6,167 nucleotides of DNA. Source: Candidatus Gastranaerophilales bacterium. Lineage in GTDB: Bacteria > Cyanobacteriota > Vampirovibrionia > Gastranaerophilales > Gastranaerophilaceae. The stretch is from positions 1 to 6,167 of the forward strand of contig CANQLK010000107.1 in NCBI GenBank assembly GCA_947624665.1, given 5' to 3'. Below the pieces are notes generated by a model that worked only from the letters and a program-made list of their open reading frames with translations, was not told where the DNA came from and did no database searches. Both the position numbers and the translations under genes were made by a program. Positions 5,973 to 6,167 of the stretch are shown one piece after another; the first letter of the stretch is position 1; every line of letters begins with the position of its first letter.

Positions 5973-6167
5973 GTTGTTTCTTTTTGGAAAACTCCAAAAA
6001 TCAGGATGAAGTAATGCCAAGAATGGTATTAATTCCAAGCGTCCGATTATCATATTAAAAATAAAAATTATTTTAGAAATAGTATGAACGGAGGAGTAAT
6101 TTCCCATCGGACCCACTATACCAAATGCCGGCCCGATATTTCCCAGTGAAGCTATTGCGGATGATAC
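5949..6167 (-). CDS. trkH: TrkH-family potassium transporter, C-terminal fragment (cut by window edge)
   Basis: The last 72 codons of a gene are visible, ending at a TGA (5951-5949); the 5' part lies beyond the right edge. The fragment shows the fourth pore loop and final helix of the Trk/Ktr/HKT cation channels: SLGNIGPAFG, with the filter Gly in the NxGP context, then GPMGNYSS, and a last membrane segment ending MIIGRLELIPFLALLHPDFW. The GRLE and PxFW elements match TrkH better than KtrB. TrkH forms the inner-membrane K+ pore and normally works with the cytosolic NAD-binding regulator TrkA; trkA is not in view and would be expected just beyond the edge. The tail is Lys-rich and AT-rich. Family assignment is confident; the choice of TrkH over KtrB is likely but rests on a fragment. 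Confidence 0.88.
   Translation of the reverse strand, partial: VSSAIASLGNIGPAFGIVGPMGNYSSVHTISKIIFIFNMIIGRLELIPFLALLHPDFWSFPKRNNLHKIKKI

Overview
The window is AT-rich chromosomal DNA, apart from a repeat of about 50% GC at the left edge. It looks like bacterial core sequence from a low-GC, probably diderm organism. The diderm hint is a protein with a TonB/TolA-type C-terminal domain. The mix of Spm-type membrane proteins, EPSP synthase, a TrkH-type K+ channel and a TonB-like protein would fit a gut Gastranaerophilales/Melainabacteria-type genome or another low-GC diderm. That taxonomic guess is inference only.

Positions 1-306 hold no convincing gene. They contain two identical 77-bp direct repeat copies at a 129-bp period, each with a perfect 9-bp inverted repeat. 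An AT-rich 8-bp palindrome follows, just upstream of the first gene. The array runs off the left edge.

Positions 307-2769 (+ strand) carry spmA, spmB and aroA. spmA and spmB overlap by 11 bp and spmB has a strong Shine-Dalgarno, so they look translationally coupled. aroA follows after 44 bp with no visible Shine-Dalgarno and a possible promoter of its own. It encodes a complete EPSP synthase of the shikimate pathway with all the catalytic signature motifs.

Positions 5910-2762 (- strand) carry a compact three-gene operon: a membrane-anchored vWA protein with an intact MIDAS motif, a polytopic protein with a degenerate FHA-like N-terminus and eight predicted membrane segments, and a zinc-ribbon/TM/TonB-C protein. 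Gaps are only 9 and 17 bp. Topology suggests cytosolic FHA-like and zinc-ribbon heads, an inner-membrane core, and periplasmic vWA and TonB-C modules. I do not recognise this combination as a named system, and it is the best candidate here for something undescribed. The operon converges on aroA with an 8-bp overlap of the two 3' ends.

Positions 5949-6167 (- strand) are the 3' end of a trkH-type potassium transporter gene, cut by the right edge. A good sigma70-like promoter for the vWA operon is embedded in the end of this gene.
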